A DNA stretch of 64,000 bases from F1-120-MAGs238 sp964484185 (GCA_964484185.1 CAZAEQ010000018.1:1-64000), one strand, 5' to 3'. Counted from the first letter of the stretch, positions 16,996 through 25,610 are shown. Numbers and translations: made by a program. The notes: a model not told the origin generated them from the letters alone.

Positions 16996-18474
16996 ATGCC
17001 TGACTCACTAACAACTTCAGCCTCATCGCGAATCGGAACGATGCTTCGCACCATCGTTGTTGGTAGTCGATTCGCGGCACCCGCAGGTGTGTATGGCCTT
17101 GGGACTGCGGTCGCAATGTGGGTAGTTTTCTTCCTGACCCACCTCCCTGGAGTGAATGCGCCGCCAATTGCGGTAGGAATCGCACTGCTGGGGTGCATGA
17201 TTGTCGGCGCGGGACTGGCTGGTCGGCAGTTTGGCCGCACATTGGGGTGGCGTGTTGGACTCGCATCGGGTTGGACCACACTCAAATTCAACTTACTGCT
17301 CGTGGGGGCGTTTATCGCGCGAGCGCCGGAGAGTGTCACCGCTGGACAAACTGATCCTGCGCAGGGAGTGAGCGGGTTTTCGATCGCCGCGCTCGGACCA
17401 GTTGCGGGATTTTCGATTGCATCAGTGATCATCGCTCTTGTGGCGGGCTTTCTTGCGAGTCTCTCACAACCGCGGCGCAGCGCGGCTGAATTCGACCTGA
17501 GTTCTGCGACCTGGCTGCCGCGATTCGGATTGATGACATCCGTTGTTTTCCTGCCGCTGATCCTGATTGGCGGGCTGGTTTCAACCACCGGCAGCGGCAT
17601 GAGCGTCAGGGGCTGGCCAGCATCTGACGGCGCGAACATGTTTCTGTATCCCATCTCGCTCATGACGAGCCACAATTCGATTTTCCTTGAGCACTCTCAT
17701 CGACTCTTTGGAACATTGGCGGGGCTTGCCACGTTGCTGCTCACAATCTGGGTGACGCTGGGAACTTCCAACAAATCACTCAAGGTCTTTGCCTGGGCAG
17801 TTCTAGGGCTGGTCATCGTGCAGGGAATCCTGGGCGGTTTCCGAGTCATTGAGGCAAGTCTGGTGCTGGCGCTGATCCATGGGGTTGCCGGACAGGTCAC
17901 TTTTGCGGCGGCCATTGCGCTGTGTATGTGCCTCTATCTCTCAGGTCGCCCGCTGCTGACAGATTCAGTAGCGAGCGATGACCGCAAATTAAAGTCGTTT
18001 GCCGCGGGACTGGTTCATTCCACGCTTCTTCAACTTACGCTTGGCGCAGCATTCAGGCATTTGCGCCTTGATGGTTCCTCGGGTGCGAACCACGCGCTGT
18101 GGGCTCACATGGGGTTCTCGCTTGCAGTCGTGGTCATGGCTGCATTGGCAGCCACATTCGCTCGATCAGTTGCAAAAGAGCGTGGCGGTGCGACATTGCG
18201 GCGACTGAGCGTTGGCCTCCTTGTATGTGTTGGAGTTCAGTTTGCCATCGGATGGCTGGCGTTCTTCTTTGTCTTTGCAGGACACAGCAAGGATCAGACA
18301 ATCCTTCAGCCGGGACAGCTCGCATCAACGCAAATCGCTATTCCTGTGCATGAAATACTCACACGGACGCTGCATCAGGCAAATGGCGCAGTACTGCTTG
18401 GTCTCGCAAGTGCAACGTATGTCATCGCTCTCTTCAACCTTCGCCGCAGCAAAGCGCCGCCTGCCTCAGCCTGA
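16996..18474 (+). CDS. ctaA: COX15/CtaA-family heme A synthase with extra N-terminal membrane domain
   Basis: The 492-residue membrane protein oxidises the C8 methyl of heme O to give heme A for the caa3 oxidase. The COX15/CtaA core covers about residues 175-485: ILIGGLVSTTGSGMSVRGWP (first conserved loop), FLEHSHRLFGTLAGL (His pair in EHSHR), QGILGGFRV, ALIHGVAGQ with a conserved His, and VHEILTRTLHQANGA near the end with a further His pair. The first 170 residues add about four helices not needed by the core; typical enzymes have 300-350 residues. I chose ATG 16996 with GAAGGA upstream over a TTG at 16978. It is divergent from the oxidase operon it serves. Confidence 0.9.
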   Translation: MPDSLTTSASSRIGTMLRTIVVGSRFAAPAGVYGLGTAVAMWVVFFLTHLPGVNAPPIAVGIALLGCMIVGAGLAGRQFGRTLGWRVGLASGWTTLKFNLLLVGAFIARAPESVTAGQTDPAQGVSGFSIAALGPVAGFSIASVIIALVAGFLASLSQPRRSAAEFDLSSATWLPRFGLMTSVVFLPLILIGGLVSTTGSGMSVRGWPASDGANMFLYPISLMTSHNSIFLEHSHRLFGTLAGLATLLLTIWVTLGTSNKSLKVFAWAVLGLVIVQGILGGFRVIEASLVLALIHGVAGQVTFAAAIALCMCLYLSGRPLLTDSVASDDRKLKSFAAGLVHSTLLQLTLGAAFRHLRLDGSSGANHALWAHMGFSLAVVVMAALAATFARSVAKERGGATLRRLSVGLLVCVGVQFAIGWLAFFFVFAGHSKDQTILQPGQLASTQIAIPVHEILTRTLHQANGAVLLGLASATYVIALFNLRRSKAPPASA

Positions 18475-18479
18475 CATAA

Positions 18480-19445
18480 TCAATTGCCATCGTGCGAGGC
18501 TTCGAATTCAGCATCGGTCATGAGATACAGGCCAACGAGCCAGTTGCCGGTCACATACGGCTTCACCTGAAATTTCCCGACGATCGACCCGTGTACCGCA
18601 AAGCGCGTTTCCTCATCGACCTTCTTGCGAAGCTGAACTTCAATCGCGTCGTAGGCCGTCGGAGGCACACCAATGCAGCAACCATCCCACTGATTTAACA
18701 TCGCAAGCAGCTCCTTGGGCTGCGGCACATACAGCGGGAAGCAAATGTACCCGGTGATCTTCACATATGTATTATCAAGATAGTGAAGTCGTGATGGGAT
18801 GACATCTTTCTTCTGAGATGGATCAAACGTCTCCTGAATGCTGACAAGGTGTTCCCAGGAAACAACGTACGGATCTTCCTTGGTTCCTTCGCCGGTGACA
18901 ATGAATCGGTCGTCAATTTTCTGTGATCCGTCGGGACGCGATTCCAATTTGGGATCTTCTTTTTCGACAACCCATTTAAACTCTTCCACTTTGGGCTTGG
19001 TTGCCGTCGACGCCTCAGCTGCGGGAGTCGTCGGCTCGCCGCTCAACACCTTCTGCAGTTCCGCAGCGGTCTCATCTGAAATCTGCACTGGTTCTGGTTG
19101 TACTTCAACCGGCTTTACCGGCGCTGTGTCCACCGGTTTTTGATCCGGGCTCTTTTCTTCGGTCTTGGCAGCCGGGGCCTCTTTAGTTGGCGGGGCTTCT
19201 TTAACGACCGGAACTTCAACCGCGACTGGCGGCGGGACCGACTTTGATTCCGCTTCTTTCTTCGCTGCGACGGATTGTGCGACCGCCTGTGCCTGAGCGT
19301 TTTCAGCGCTCAGCCTGGCCTGGTCAGCCTGCTTCTGCGCTTCCATTGCCACGGTACGCTGCTGCCTCGCACGCAACGATAGAACCACCGCAAACGCGCC
19401 GGCGATCACGATCAGCAGTCCAACGATTATCCAGAAACTTCGCAT
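18480..19445 (-). CDS. DUF3299-like secreted or anchored protein, metal-transport context
   Basis: The 321-residue protein has an N-terminal helix (about 4-24), a coiled-coil-like Ala/Gln/Glu stretch (28-70), a Pro/Lys/Glu-rich linker (70-165) and a C-terminal domain of about 150 residues. That domain contains ITGYICFPLYVP and QWDGCCIGVPPTAYDAI, the double-Cys motif I associate with DUF3299. The ATG at 19445 has GGGGAAG directly upstream; an upstream frame to 19517 is less likely. It is the last gene of the six-gene unit, 81 bases after the permease. DUF3299 genes are found next to MacB-like transporters in zinc-responsive loci, from memory; the family call is moderate. Confidence 0.7.
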   Translation of the reverse strand: MRSFWIIVGLLIVIAGAFAVVLSLRARQQRTVAMEAQKQADQARLSAENAQAQAVAQSVAAKKEAESKSVPPPVAVEVPVVKEAPPTKEAPAAKTEEKSPDQKPVDTAPVKPVEVQPEPVQISDETAAELQKVLSGEPTTPAAEASTATKPKVEEFKWVVEKEDPKLESRPDGSQKIDDRFIVTGEGTKEDPYVVSWEHLVSIQETFDPSQKKDVIPSRLHYLDNTYVKITGYICFPLYVPQPKELLAMLNQWDGCCIGVPPTAYDAIEVQLRKKVDEETRFAVHGSIVGKFQVKPYVTGNWLVGLYLMTDAEFEASHDGN

Positions 19446-19526
19446 GACTTCCCCAATTCGAAAACGCTGACCCCTGTTCGCCAGCGCTCCCGTAGTACAT
19501 TGTTGGCACCCTGTCACGAGGCCGGT

Positions 19527-20936
19527 TCAGGAGGCGGGTTTCAAGCTCCTGGCAACACTTGTTCTATAAGCCATTGCCGCGGGAATAACACCTGCTATTG
19601 CCCCCAGAATTATTGTTCCGGCGGCAACGGTGACTGCAGTTTGCGGGTCAATCGACGAATTGATCACCAATCCGAGCATTTTCTTCAACGTCGCGGCTGC
19701 GACCGCAGTGCCGACAAAACTGAGCGCGATCCCAGTTCCCGCGCCCAACATTCCTATCAAAGCCGACTCGGTCAGCACCAACGAGAATATTCGACCAGAG
19801 CTTGAGCCCAGCACCCGCAGAATTGCGATCTGCCGCCGCCTTTGATCCATTGAGTTGTACAAGGCAAGCATGATGGCGATGCCGCTTGAAACCATCACCA
19901 CCAGGGCCATCGCAATAAAAATCTGATCGATGTTTCCGACAATCTTAAAAAGCTGTTCAATCTGCCCGGCAGGCGAAGCGACTGTGATCGTCGGATCTCG
20001 ACGCAACATCGATCCAACTTGCGCGAAGTTGGCAGGAGCGCCCGAGCCCACAGGTGTCGCCAGGCGAATATAGATCCCGGTGATCTTGCGATCTTCCGGA
20101 AGCAGATCCGCGGCGGTGGTTTCCACATGACCGCCTGCCGCTTTCTCACGTCGATCCTGCGCGTGAATAATCCACGCCGCCTCAATTTCAGTAATCAATG
20201 CACGATCGTGCGAGCCTCCGGTGGGCTCCAGAATTCCCACGACGGTGTAAACGAATTCTTCGTGTACGTGCGCTGTTGGTTCAGAACTCTCCGCCGCATG
20301 ATCATGTTCGCCTTCATGCTTGTGGTCGTCGCCGTGATCGTGGTCATCGTGCTTTGTCACTGGCTTAGGTTCTGGACGTGGTGCATCCTTACTTGTGGAC
20401 ATTCCATGTACAAGATAAAGCTGATCACCGACGCGCAGATTCGTAGCTTTCGCGGCGGCGGAGCCAAGCACAACTTCAAAGCTCTTGTTAAACGCTCTTC
20501 CATCCTTAAACGCCCACGCTTCGTCCTGACTTGGACGAAAATGTGTGAAGAATTCCGGCGTGGTTGCCAGCACCGGCAACCCCATGAAACTGTCGCCCTG
20601 CTGCGTTGGAATCGCGTAGCCGGGAGCGAGGTTTTCTTGACCGCCGGTTTCAAGAGGCAGCGATGCTTTCAAAGTTTCGTACTTCGACCACATAATGGGG
20701 CGCTGCGGCGCGTTGGCGTAGAACACTCCGTTGAGCACCGCGACAAGAGGACTTGCATCGGCACTCACAAGAAAATGCATATCGCCCGAACCACGTTCAA
20801 AGGCCTTGCGACCAGAATCACGCATCGTCAGCAGCACCAGCAGCAACGCCACCGATACTGCGACCATTAACACGGTCACAACAGTTGAGAACAATCTCGC
20901 CTGCATGCTGCGGCGGATAATGACAAAATCGGTCAT
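19527..20936 (-). CDS. MacB/FtsX-type ABC transporter permease with His-rich periplasmic loop
   Basis: The 469-residue protein has the FtsX-type layout: helix 1 at about 13-38, a large periplasmic domain (40-330), then three helices in the last 130 residues with GSSSGRIFSLVLTESALIG, the typical coupling segment. Inside the periplasmic domain, residues 196-225 are extremely rich in His and Asp (TKHDDHDHGDDHKHEGEHDH), a likely zinc or other divalent metal binding loop. Its ATG overlaps the stop of the ATPase gene by four bases, so the two form one transporter. Transport direction cannot be read from sequence; such permeases usually work on periplasmic or envelope substrates rather than cytoplasmic import. 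Confidence 0.88.
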   Translation of the reverse strand: MTDFVIIRRSMQARLFSTVVTVLMVAVSVALLLVLLTMRDSGRKAFERGSGDMHFLVSADASPLVAVLNGVFYANAPQRPIMWSKYETLKASLPLETGGQENLAPGYAIPTQQGDSFMGLPVLATTPEFFTHFRPSQDEAWAFKDGRAFNKSFEVVLGSAAAKATNLRVGDQLYLVHGMSTSKDAPRPEPKPVTKHDDHDHGDDHKHEGEHDHAAESSEPTAHVHEEFVYTVVGILEPTGGSHDRALITEIEAAWIIHAQDRREKAAGGHVETTAADLLPEDRKITGIYIRLATPVGSGAPANFAQVGSMLRRDPTITVASPAGQIEQLFKIVGNIDQIFIAMALVVMVSSGIAIMLALYNSMDQRRRQIAILRVLGSSSGRIFSLVLTESALIGMLGAGTGIALSFVGTAVAAATLKKMLGLVINSSIDPQTAVTVAAGTIILGAIAGVIPAAMAYRTSVARSLKPAS

Positions 20937-21667
20937 GATGCCACCGGTCCGATCTGGCCCGCTTCTGAGCCCTTGGTGCCGCGAGAGGCTCGCAAATCCA
21001 ACCGATTGTCAAAGCTTGCCGAAAGCGAAGGATCGTGAGAAACGCACAAAAGTGCGGCATTTTTCATCTTACAGGTATTGCGAATAAGCTCCATCGCGAC
21101 CTTCGCGTTTTCTGGATCAAGACTGGCAGTTGGCTCATCCGCAAGCACAAGCACCGGATCACACGCCACCGCGCGAGCAACCGCAACCCGCTGCTGCTGC
21201 CCGACACTCAATGCATCCACCATTGCATCAATCCGCTCTATGCCAAGGCTCTTGAGAAGCTCTTCAGCCTTCGCGCGATGCGTGTGCGCTGGGGCGCCAG
21301 TAAACAGCAACGCCGCTTCGACGTTCTCACACGCTGTGAATCCGTGCAGGAGGTTAAATGTCTGGAAGATCATGCCAATCGATTTGCCGCGGAACTGGTC
21401 TCTTGCGGCACCCGCAATACCATGAACCCACTGACCATTTACGTGGATCTGTCCGCGCACAGGTTCGAGCAATCCGGCGATAAGGTACAAAAGCGTCGAC
21501 TTTCCAAACCCCGACGGCGCAGTGACCAGCAGTTGATGCCCCATCTTCAACGATAACTCTTTGATCGCGACAACCGGAGGGGCATCGGCGGCGGCATCGG
21601 GGAACCGATACTCGCAGTCGCGAATCTCCAGCGCGTTCTCGTTCTGTCCTTTGGCAATTTCCACCAT
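20933..21667 (-). CDS. ABC transporter ATP-binding protein (LolD/MacB-like)
   Basis: A 244-residue ATPase with all motifs: Walker A APSGFGKSTLL, Q-loop MIFQTFNLLHGF, signature LSVGQQQRVAVARA, Walker B VLVLADEPT, D-loop SLDPENA and the switch His in VSHDPS. The Walker A begins AP instead of the usual GP. The closest architecture is the LolD/MacB/FtsE group, which pairs with FtsX-type permeases such as the next gene. I prefer ATG 21667; a TTG at 21688 gives seven more residues. Neither has a strong ribosome site. It follows the dockerin protein gene by 60 bases. Confidence 0.92.
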   Translation of the reverse strand: MVEIAKGQNENALEIRDCEYRFPDAAADAPPVVAIKELSLKMGHQLLVTAPSGFGKSTLLYLIAGLLEPVRGQIHVNGQWVHGIAGAARDQFRGKSIGMIFQTFNLLHGFTACENVEAALLFTGAPAHTHRAKAEELLKSLGIERIDAMVDALSVGQQQRVAVARAVACDPVLVLADEPTASLDPENAKVAMELIRNTCKMKNAALLCVSHDPSLSASFDNRLDLRASRGTKGSEAGQIGPVAS

Positions 21668-21727
21668 AGTTGTCGCACTCGCTTTCAATGCCGGAGGATA
21701 GCGTAAAGCTGATCCCCCAGTGTGTAT

Positions 21728-22516
21728 TTAGTTGTTGCAGCCCTGTGAGAATCCTGCCACGAAATCCAGATAGTCAAAGAAATCAACTACAGAATCATCG
21801 TTGACATCAGAAGCCGGAACGCTTGTCGAAAATGCACTGACAAAGTCAAGGTAATCAAAGAAGTCAACAACCCGATCGAGATTGAAATCCGCCGGACACA
21901 CCTTTCGCCGATACACCCACTCCATCGCCGCGACGTGCTCGGCATCCGGGCGACCAAAGTTGTACACCACCCAGAAGGGCTGCGACGAACTGATTGTCGG
22001 CACGTTTGAAAACAGGTCTGCCTCGTAGAGATAGACACCGTGATCCGGCTCAGGGATCGGAGTTCCCGAAAGCAACAGGCATCCTGGATGATGATGGAAC
22101 TTCCCAAATGGATTTACGGCAAGCGAAAACCCCATGACAATCGAATCTTCTACTGGTGTCAACACCGGCCCGAGCGGACCAGATCGAATCGAAATCCGTT
22201 CCGCACAGATCGTGTTGAAGGTCTCGCCATCCCATGACCGCAGCGCTGCGCGAATCCGAAACCCAATTTCACTCGAAGGTGGAAACGCTCCTTCTTCACT
22301 GTCAAAACCGGGTTCATTTGTAAAGAATGGCTCGAATACGCCGCCAAACACTCGTTCAGCACGCAGTACGCCATCTGGACCCACTGAGTTGGTTGAGATT
22401 TGCTGCGCAGCATTCATGTTGAGAATAACGTCTGCTTCGTCGAGCTGGGCTTGTGCGCAATTTGCAAACGCAAACGTCATCGCCGCAACCGACACAGAAC
22501 ACTTTTGGACTTTCAT
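21728..22516 (-). CDS. Secreted two-copy dockerin protein, possibly related to zinc-repressed all3515-type proteins
   Basis: The 262-residue protein has a signal peptide (1-24, cleavage after AQA), a domain of about 175 residues and a C-terminal full dockerin with two copies of DFFDYLDFV, ending in GCNN instead of GC. The middle domain contains FGKFHHHPGCLLLSG, a His cluster that could bind metal, and ends in WVVYNFGRPDAEHVAAMEWV. The pattern reminds me of the all3515 family of Zur-repressed surface proteins of cyanobacteria and planctomycetes, but I could not check this. ATG 22516 has GGGAG seven bases upstream. It lies between a pseudopilin and an ABC transporter, which is unusual for a dockerin protein. 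Confidence 0.75.
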   Translation of the reverse strand: MKVQKCSVSVAAMTFAFANCAQAQLDEADVILNMNAAQQISTNSVGPDGVLRAERVFGGVFEPFFTNEPGFDSEEGAFPPSSEIGFRIRAALRSWDGETFNTICAERISIRSGPLGPVLTPVEDSIVMGFSLAVNPFGKFHHHPGCLLLSGTPIPEPDHGVYLYEADLFSNVPTISSSQPFWVVYNFGRPDAEHVAAMEWVYRRKVCPADFNLDRVVDFFDYLDFVSAFSTSVPASDVNDDSVVDFFDYLDFVAGFSQGCNN

Positions 22517-22542
22517 ATACGTCTCCCGCAATCCCCGCAGCA

Positions 22543-23349
22543 TCAGTTCGCTGTCGGAGGATAAAACTTGTTCTTCTCAAAATCTGTAAACACCGAATCA
22601 AATGGCAATGTCGCCGCGTGCCCATCGAGAAAGCCGTAATTTGAGAGCGACCGACCGACCCGTTTGGGCCCGCCAGCCGCCGCGATTTCAGCTTCATTTG
22701 AAGCGATTCCCGGAGCTGATCCCGGGCCCCCATCGCCCCATCCCTCAACATGCACGTGGTCCGACCGTGAAAATTCGCTCGTCCCATCAAACGCCATCAT
22801 CAGAAATTGAATCGTCGATGCTGGGTTCTGAATCCTGTTCATTCTGTCAAACGGTTCACGCTGCGGGAAATACCCGGGATTCACACTTCGCGACAGCCAG
22901 TTGTTCATGCCATAACTTGTCCACCGCGCCAGCGTTGATGGTGCAGGCGAAAGCCCTGCCGAAACCTGGTCCGCAAACTCATTGAGCGTCAGCCCATTTG
23001 AGCTGCCACCTTCTTTGCTCGCCCACGCAGGGCTCTTATCCAGCGGCGATCTCAACACCAACGGCGTACCGGTGTACTCGCCCAGTACAAATGGCCACGA
23101 CCGTTTTACTTCCGCCTGGCTCGATGCGCCACCATGTGCAAGCCCCGCATCGATGAGCCACTCTTTGTTGTCATTGGCGTAGAGAGTCTGCGCCATTTCC
23201 AACTGACGAATGTTCGAGAGACAACGCACAACTTTTCCACTCTGTCGCGCTCTACCCAGCGCGGGCAGCAGAATGGCGATCAATAACGCAATGATGGCGA
23301 TTACCACCAGCAATTCAATAAGCGTGAACCCACGCATGATGCGAATCAT
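22543..23349 (-). CDS. Type II secretion-like pseudopilin with H-x9-DG-like C-terminus (DUF1559-related)
   Basis: The 268-residue protein begins with a short basic leader and the prepilin cleavage site RGFTLIELLVVIAIIALLIAILLPALGRAR, of which RG/FTLIE is the processing point with the conserved Glu at +5. The C-terminal domain contains YGFLDGHAATLPFD, resembling the DGH end motif of planctomycete pseudopilins. ATG 23349 follows GGAG by eight bases; a GTG at 23358 is the alternative. Such proteins are numerous in planctomycetes and their roles are mostly unknown. Here it sits in a putative metal-uptake operon and precedes the dockerin protein gene by 26 bases. Confidence 0.85.
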   Translation of the reverse strand: MIRIMRGFTLIELLVVIAIIALLIAILLPALGRARQSGKVVRCLSNIRQLEMAQTLYANDNKEWLIDAGLAHGGASSQAEVKRSWPFVLGEYTGTPLVLRSPLDKSPAWASKEGGSSNGLTLNEFADQVSAGLSPAPSTLARWTSYGMNNWLSRSVNPGYFPQREPFDRMNRIQNPASTIQFLMMAFDGTSEFSRSDHVHVEGWGDGGPGSAPGIASNEAEIAAAGGPKRVGRSLSNYGFLDGHAATLPFDSVFTDFEKNKFYPPTAN

Positions 23350-23392
23350 GTAAGTCACTCCAATTCTGATGATTGTGTCGAAATCGACGCAC

Positions 23393-23782
23393 TCACACCA
23401 GGACTGGCGGACCTCGCGATGGCGGCGGCATCGTCTGCCGGATGACCATGGGCGATTCAGTCGCCGTTTCAGACTCAGTGCTCAACTCCGCAAAGAACAC
23501 CTGAGCCGGTGGCGGCACCGTTGGCGCTCCAAACAGCCTTCCCAAAACCAGCAAGGCACAATCATCACAAGCTTCCGAATCGTCATCTTGATGATGCGGA
23601 GCTCCTGCAGGTGAATCTGAATTCAGACCAACCGCAGTTTCAGGCTCGCAGTGGGCAGAAGCGTGTACCAGCGGCAGGGTCATCAACAACGCAAACAAAC
23701 TTGCGATGCACCACGCAACCAGGGCGGTGCTTCGAAAAACAGGTTTGAAGGCCTTTGACGCCAAATGAGAATCCTCTCTCAT
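23393..23782 (-). CDS. Small secreted DUF2946-like protein
   Basis: The 129-residue protein has a hydrophobic segment (about 16-40) that works as a signal or anchor, then HASAHCEPE, a HHQDDDSEACDDC stretch with a CxxC pair, and a C-terminal PPPSRGPPV. CxxC plus a terminal SRxPP is what I know of DUF2946 proteins, often found near copper or zinc genes. The ATG at 23782 lacks a ribosome site; a TTG at 23764 has GAGAGGA suitably placed and could be the real start. It is the first gene of the unit and its start overlaps an inverted repeat. Confidence 0.65.
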   Translation of the reverse strand: MREDSHLASKAFKPVFRSTALVAWCIASLFALLMTLPLVHASAHCEPETAVGLNSDSPAGAPHHQDDDSEACDDCALLVLGRLFGAPTVPPPAQVFFAELSTESETATESPMVIRQTMPPPSRGPPVLV

Positions 23783-23783
23783 T
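23764..23783. promoter_or_regulatory. Inverted repeat AATGAGA-N6-TCTCATT at the head of the putative metal operon
   Basis: A perfect 7-bp inverted repeat with a 6-base spacer covers the ATG at 23782. The size (20 bp, AT-leaning half-sites) is compatible with a Fur/Zur-type operator. If so, the leading gene would start at TTG 23764, downstream of the site. No regulator gene of that family is in the window. Confidence 0.4.
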
Positions 23784-23842
23784 AAGCATACAGCGGATCA
23801 ACTCCGCCGGCAAGGTAATTCCATCGAAAAGTCGAATCTCGA

Positions 23843-24535
23843 TCACTTCGAAATCAACTCTTTTGCCACATCGTCCGTGCGAACCAAACCCGCCCGTATG
23901 GCAATACGTGCCAGCTCCACGCGATTGGCGATTCCAAGCTTGTTGCCCAGCGCAACGCGATGCCATTCGATCGTCTTTACGCTTCGGTGCAGAAGCTTTG
24001 CAATGTCTCCCGCCGAAAGCCCCTCACCGATGTAGCAGAGGATCTCTATTTCACGCTTACTCAAAACGCTCAATATCCCAGTGTCATCGTGTTTCGCACG
24101 AAGGACGCCCGCTGGGCGAGATTTATCGTGATAGCTTGAGGCCAGTCGTCCAACCGCCAGCACTCTGGGCCTTTGACCGACTTCGTGCGGCATTGGTCGA
24201 TAGGTAATTCGACGCCAATAGCCGCCGATCATGCCATCAACCGTGATCGCCTGCACTGATGCGATGGCCTCGCGAATAAATGCGATGCGCTCTTCGGCAA
24301 CTGGAACAGTCGTAAATTCCCTGAGCCGGCGGCCGGTGACAGTCAGGACACTTGCCTTGTTCAGCAACCCGGACGCGATCTCGTTGGCGTAATAGATCGC
24401 GCCATCAGAATCCATCACCATGACCAGACAGGAGGAATCCTCCACGAGCGCTTTCCAGGCAAGCGGTACTTCGCCCGATGCAATACCTGGCGGAACTTCT
24501 TGACGCACACTTTCAGGCATTTCTACTTTCTCCAC
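23843..24535 (-). CDS. PAS-LuxR-type transcriptional regulator
   Basis: The 230-residue protein has a PAS-like sensor domain at about 25-125 (SSCLVMVMDSDGAIYYAN is a typical PAS start) and a C-terminal LuxR/GerE helix-turn-helix at about 160-225: LSKREIEILCYIGEGLSAG, IAKLLHRSVKTIEWHRVALG and NKLGIANRVELARIAI. It lacks a receiver domain, so it probably senses a ligand or redox state directly. It lies 60 bases upstream of the DUF2946-like gene on the same strand and could regulate or belong to that unit; the divergent neighbour is the LOG-family gene. Confidence 0.88.
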   Translation of the reverse strand: MEKVEMPESVRQEVPPGIASGEVPLAWKALVEDSSCLVMVMDSDGAIYYANEIASGLLNKASVLTVTGRRLREFTTVPVAEERIAFIREAIASVQAITVDGMIGGYWRRITYRPMPHEVGQRPRVLAVGRLASSYHDKSRPAGVLRAKHDDTGILSVLSKREIEILCYIGEGLSAGDIAKLLHRSVKTIEWHRVALGNKLGIANRVELARIAIRAGLVRTDDVAKELISK

Positions 24536-24715
24536 TGACCTGAAACAGTCGATTCTCTGCCGCGTTTGGTATTGGTGGGGGAAAGAACCTAGTGCTTTAC
24601 GCCGGTTTCAAGTCCCAAACCCAGTGTTTACACTGGTATCAGAACTCTAGCCGCGATGCAAGCAATTTCTCGATTACCACCCTGAACCAGGTCAATTTGC
24701 CGATAACCCTTGTGA

Positions 24716-25495
24716 ATGTCTCACCAAACACCTCAAGGCACAATCGGCCCCAAATGGCCAGCTCGTCCTGAACCGCAAGCCCAACAAGAAGTCTCAACTT
24801 TTCTTTCCGGTCCGCGCTGGCGTCGCACTGAACTCGCTCGCGCACTTCGAATCTTCTTTGAGTTCATCAAAGCATTTCGATCCCTTCACTTTGTCGGACC
24901 ATGCGTGACGGTGTTTGGTTCTGCGCGATTCAAAGAAGATCACCAGTACTACGCGATGGCCCGCGAGCTTGGGACCCGCATCGCGCGCCTGGGCCTCACC
25001 ACCATGACCGGCGGCGGGCCGGGCATCATGGAAGCCGCCAACCGCGGCGCCCGCGAATCTGGCGGCAAGTCCATCGGCTGCAACATTGTCCTTCCCATGG
25101 AGCAAAAGCCCAATCCCTACGTCGATCGCTTCATCGATTTCCGCTACTTCTTCATTCGCAAAGTCATGCTCGTCAAGTACTCCTACGCCTTCGTCGTCTT
25201 CCCCGGCGGCTTTGGCACGCTTGACGAAGTCTTTGAAACTGTCACGCTCATTCAGACCAAGAAAATTGAGAACTTTCCGATCATCCTTATGGGTTCGGAA
25301 TTCTGGACACCCATGATCGACTTCCTGAAGTCACGGATGGTCGCGGCGGGAACCATCAGCCCCGACGACATTAATCTGCTGACAGTCACCGATTCATTCG
25401 ATGAGGCCGCCGCGATCATTCAGGCCAGCATTGAGAATAATCGCGAAACAATCCAGAAAACACCCCGCAAATTGTGGTGGTTGGCGGAGAGCTGA
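24716..25495 (+). CDS. LOG-family protein, cytokinin riboside 5'-monophosphate phosphoribohydrolase type (TIGR00730)
   Basis: The 259-residue protein has the two hallmark motifs of the family: GGGPGIMEAANRGA (nucleotide-binding, with Arg and Glu) and PGGFGTLDEVFE (catalytic PGGxGTxxE). The fold is Rossmann-like, and known members split nucleoside 5'-monophosphates into base and ribose 5-phosphate. A leading segment of about 60 residues precedes the core, which is longer than in the smallest LOG proteins. ATG 24716 has no strong ribosome site, but no alternative start fits better. Flanking genes do not point to a cytokinin role, so a general nucleotide-salvage function is more likely. Confidence 0.92.
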   Translation: MSHQTPQGTIGPKWPARPEPQAQQEVSTFLSGPRWRRTELARALRIFFEFIKAFRSLHFVGPCVTVFGSARFKEDHQYYAMARELGTRIARLGLTTMTGGGPGIMEAANRGARESGGKSIGCNIVLPMEQKPNPYVDRFIDFRYFFIRKVMLVKYSYAFVVFPGGFGTLDEVFETVTLIQTKKIENFPIILMGSEFWTPMIDFLKSRMVAAGTISPDDINLLTVTDSFDEAAAIIQASIENNRETIQKTPRKLWWLAES

Positions 25496-25529
25496 CAAGG
25501 GCGGGTTCTCCACCGAAACAACAATTGCT

Positions 25530-25558
25530 TTGCAATTCGATCCCAGTTTGGGTATGCT
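25530..25558 (+). promoter_or_regulatory. Candidate sigma-70-type promoter, TTGCAA-N17-TATGCT
   Basis: The -35 box is at 25530-25535 and the -10 box at 25553-25558, with a spacer of exactly 17 bases, 105 bases upstream of the ATG at 25664. Three further dockerin genes on this strand have boxes with the same spacing. Confidence 0.5.
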
Positions 25559-25594
25559 GCCATTCACTCGCCAACCTATCAGGGGTTTCTTGTC

Positions 25595-25610
25595 CGTCCG
25601 ATATCGGACG
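25595..25610. promoter_or_regulatory. Perfect 16-bp palindrome CGTCCGATATCGGACG
   Basis: The palindrome lies 37 bases downstream of the candidate -10 box and 54 bases upstream of the ATG at 25664, so it would be in the early transcribed region. It could be an operator, or a stem in the leader RNA. Confidence 0.45.
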
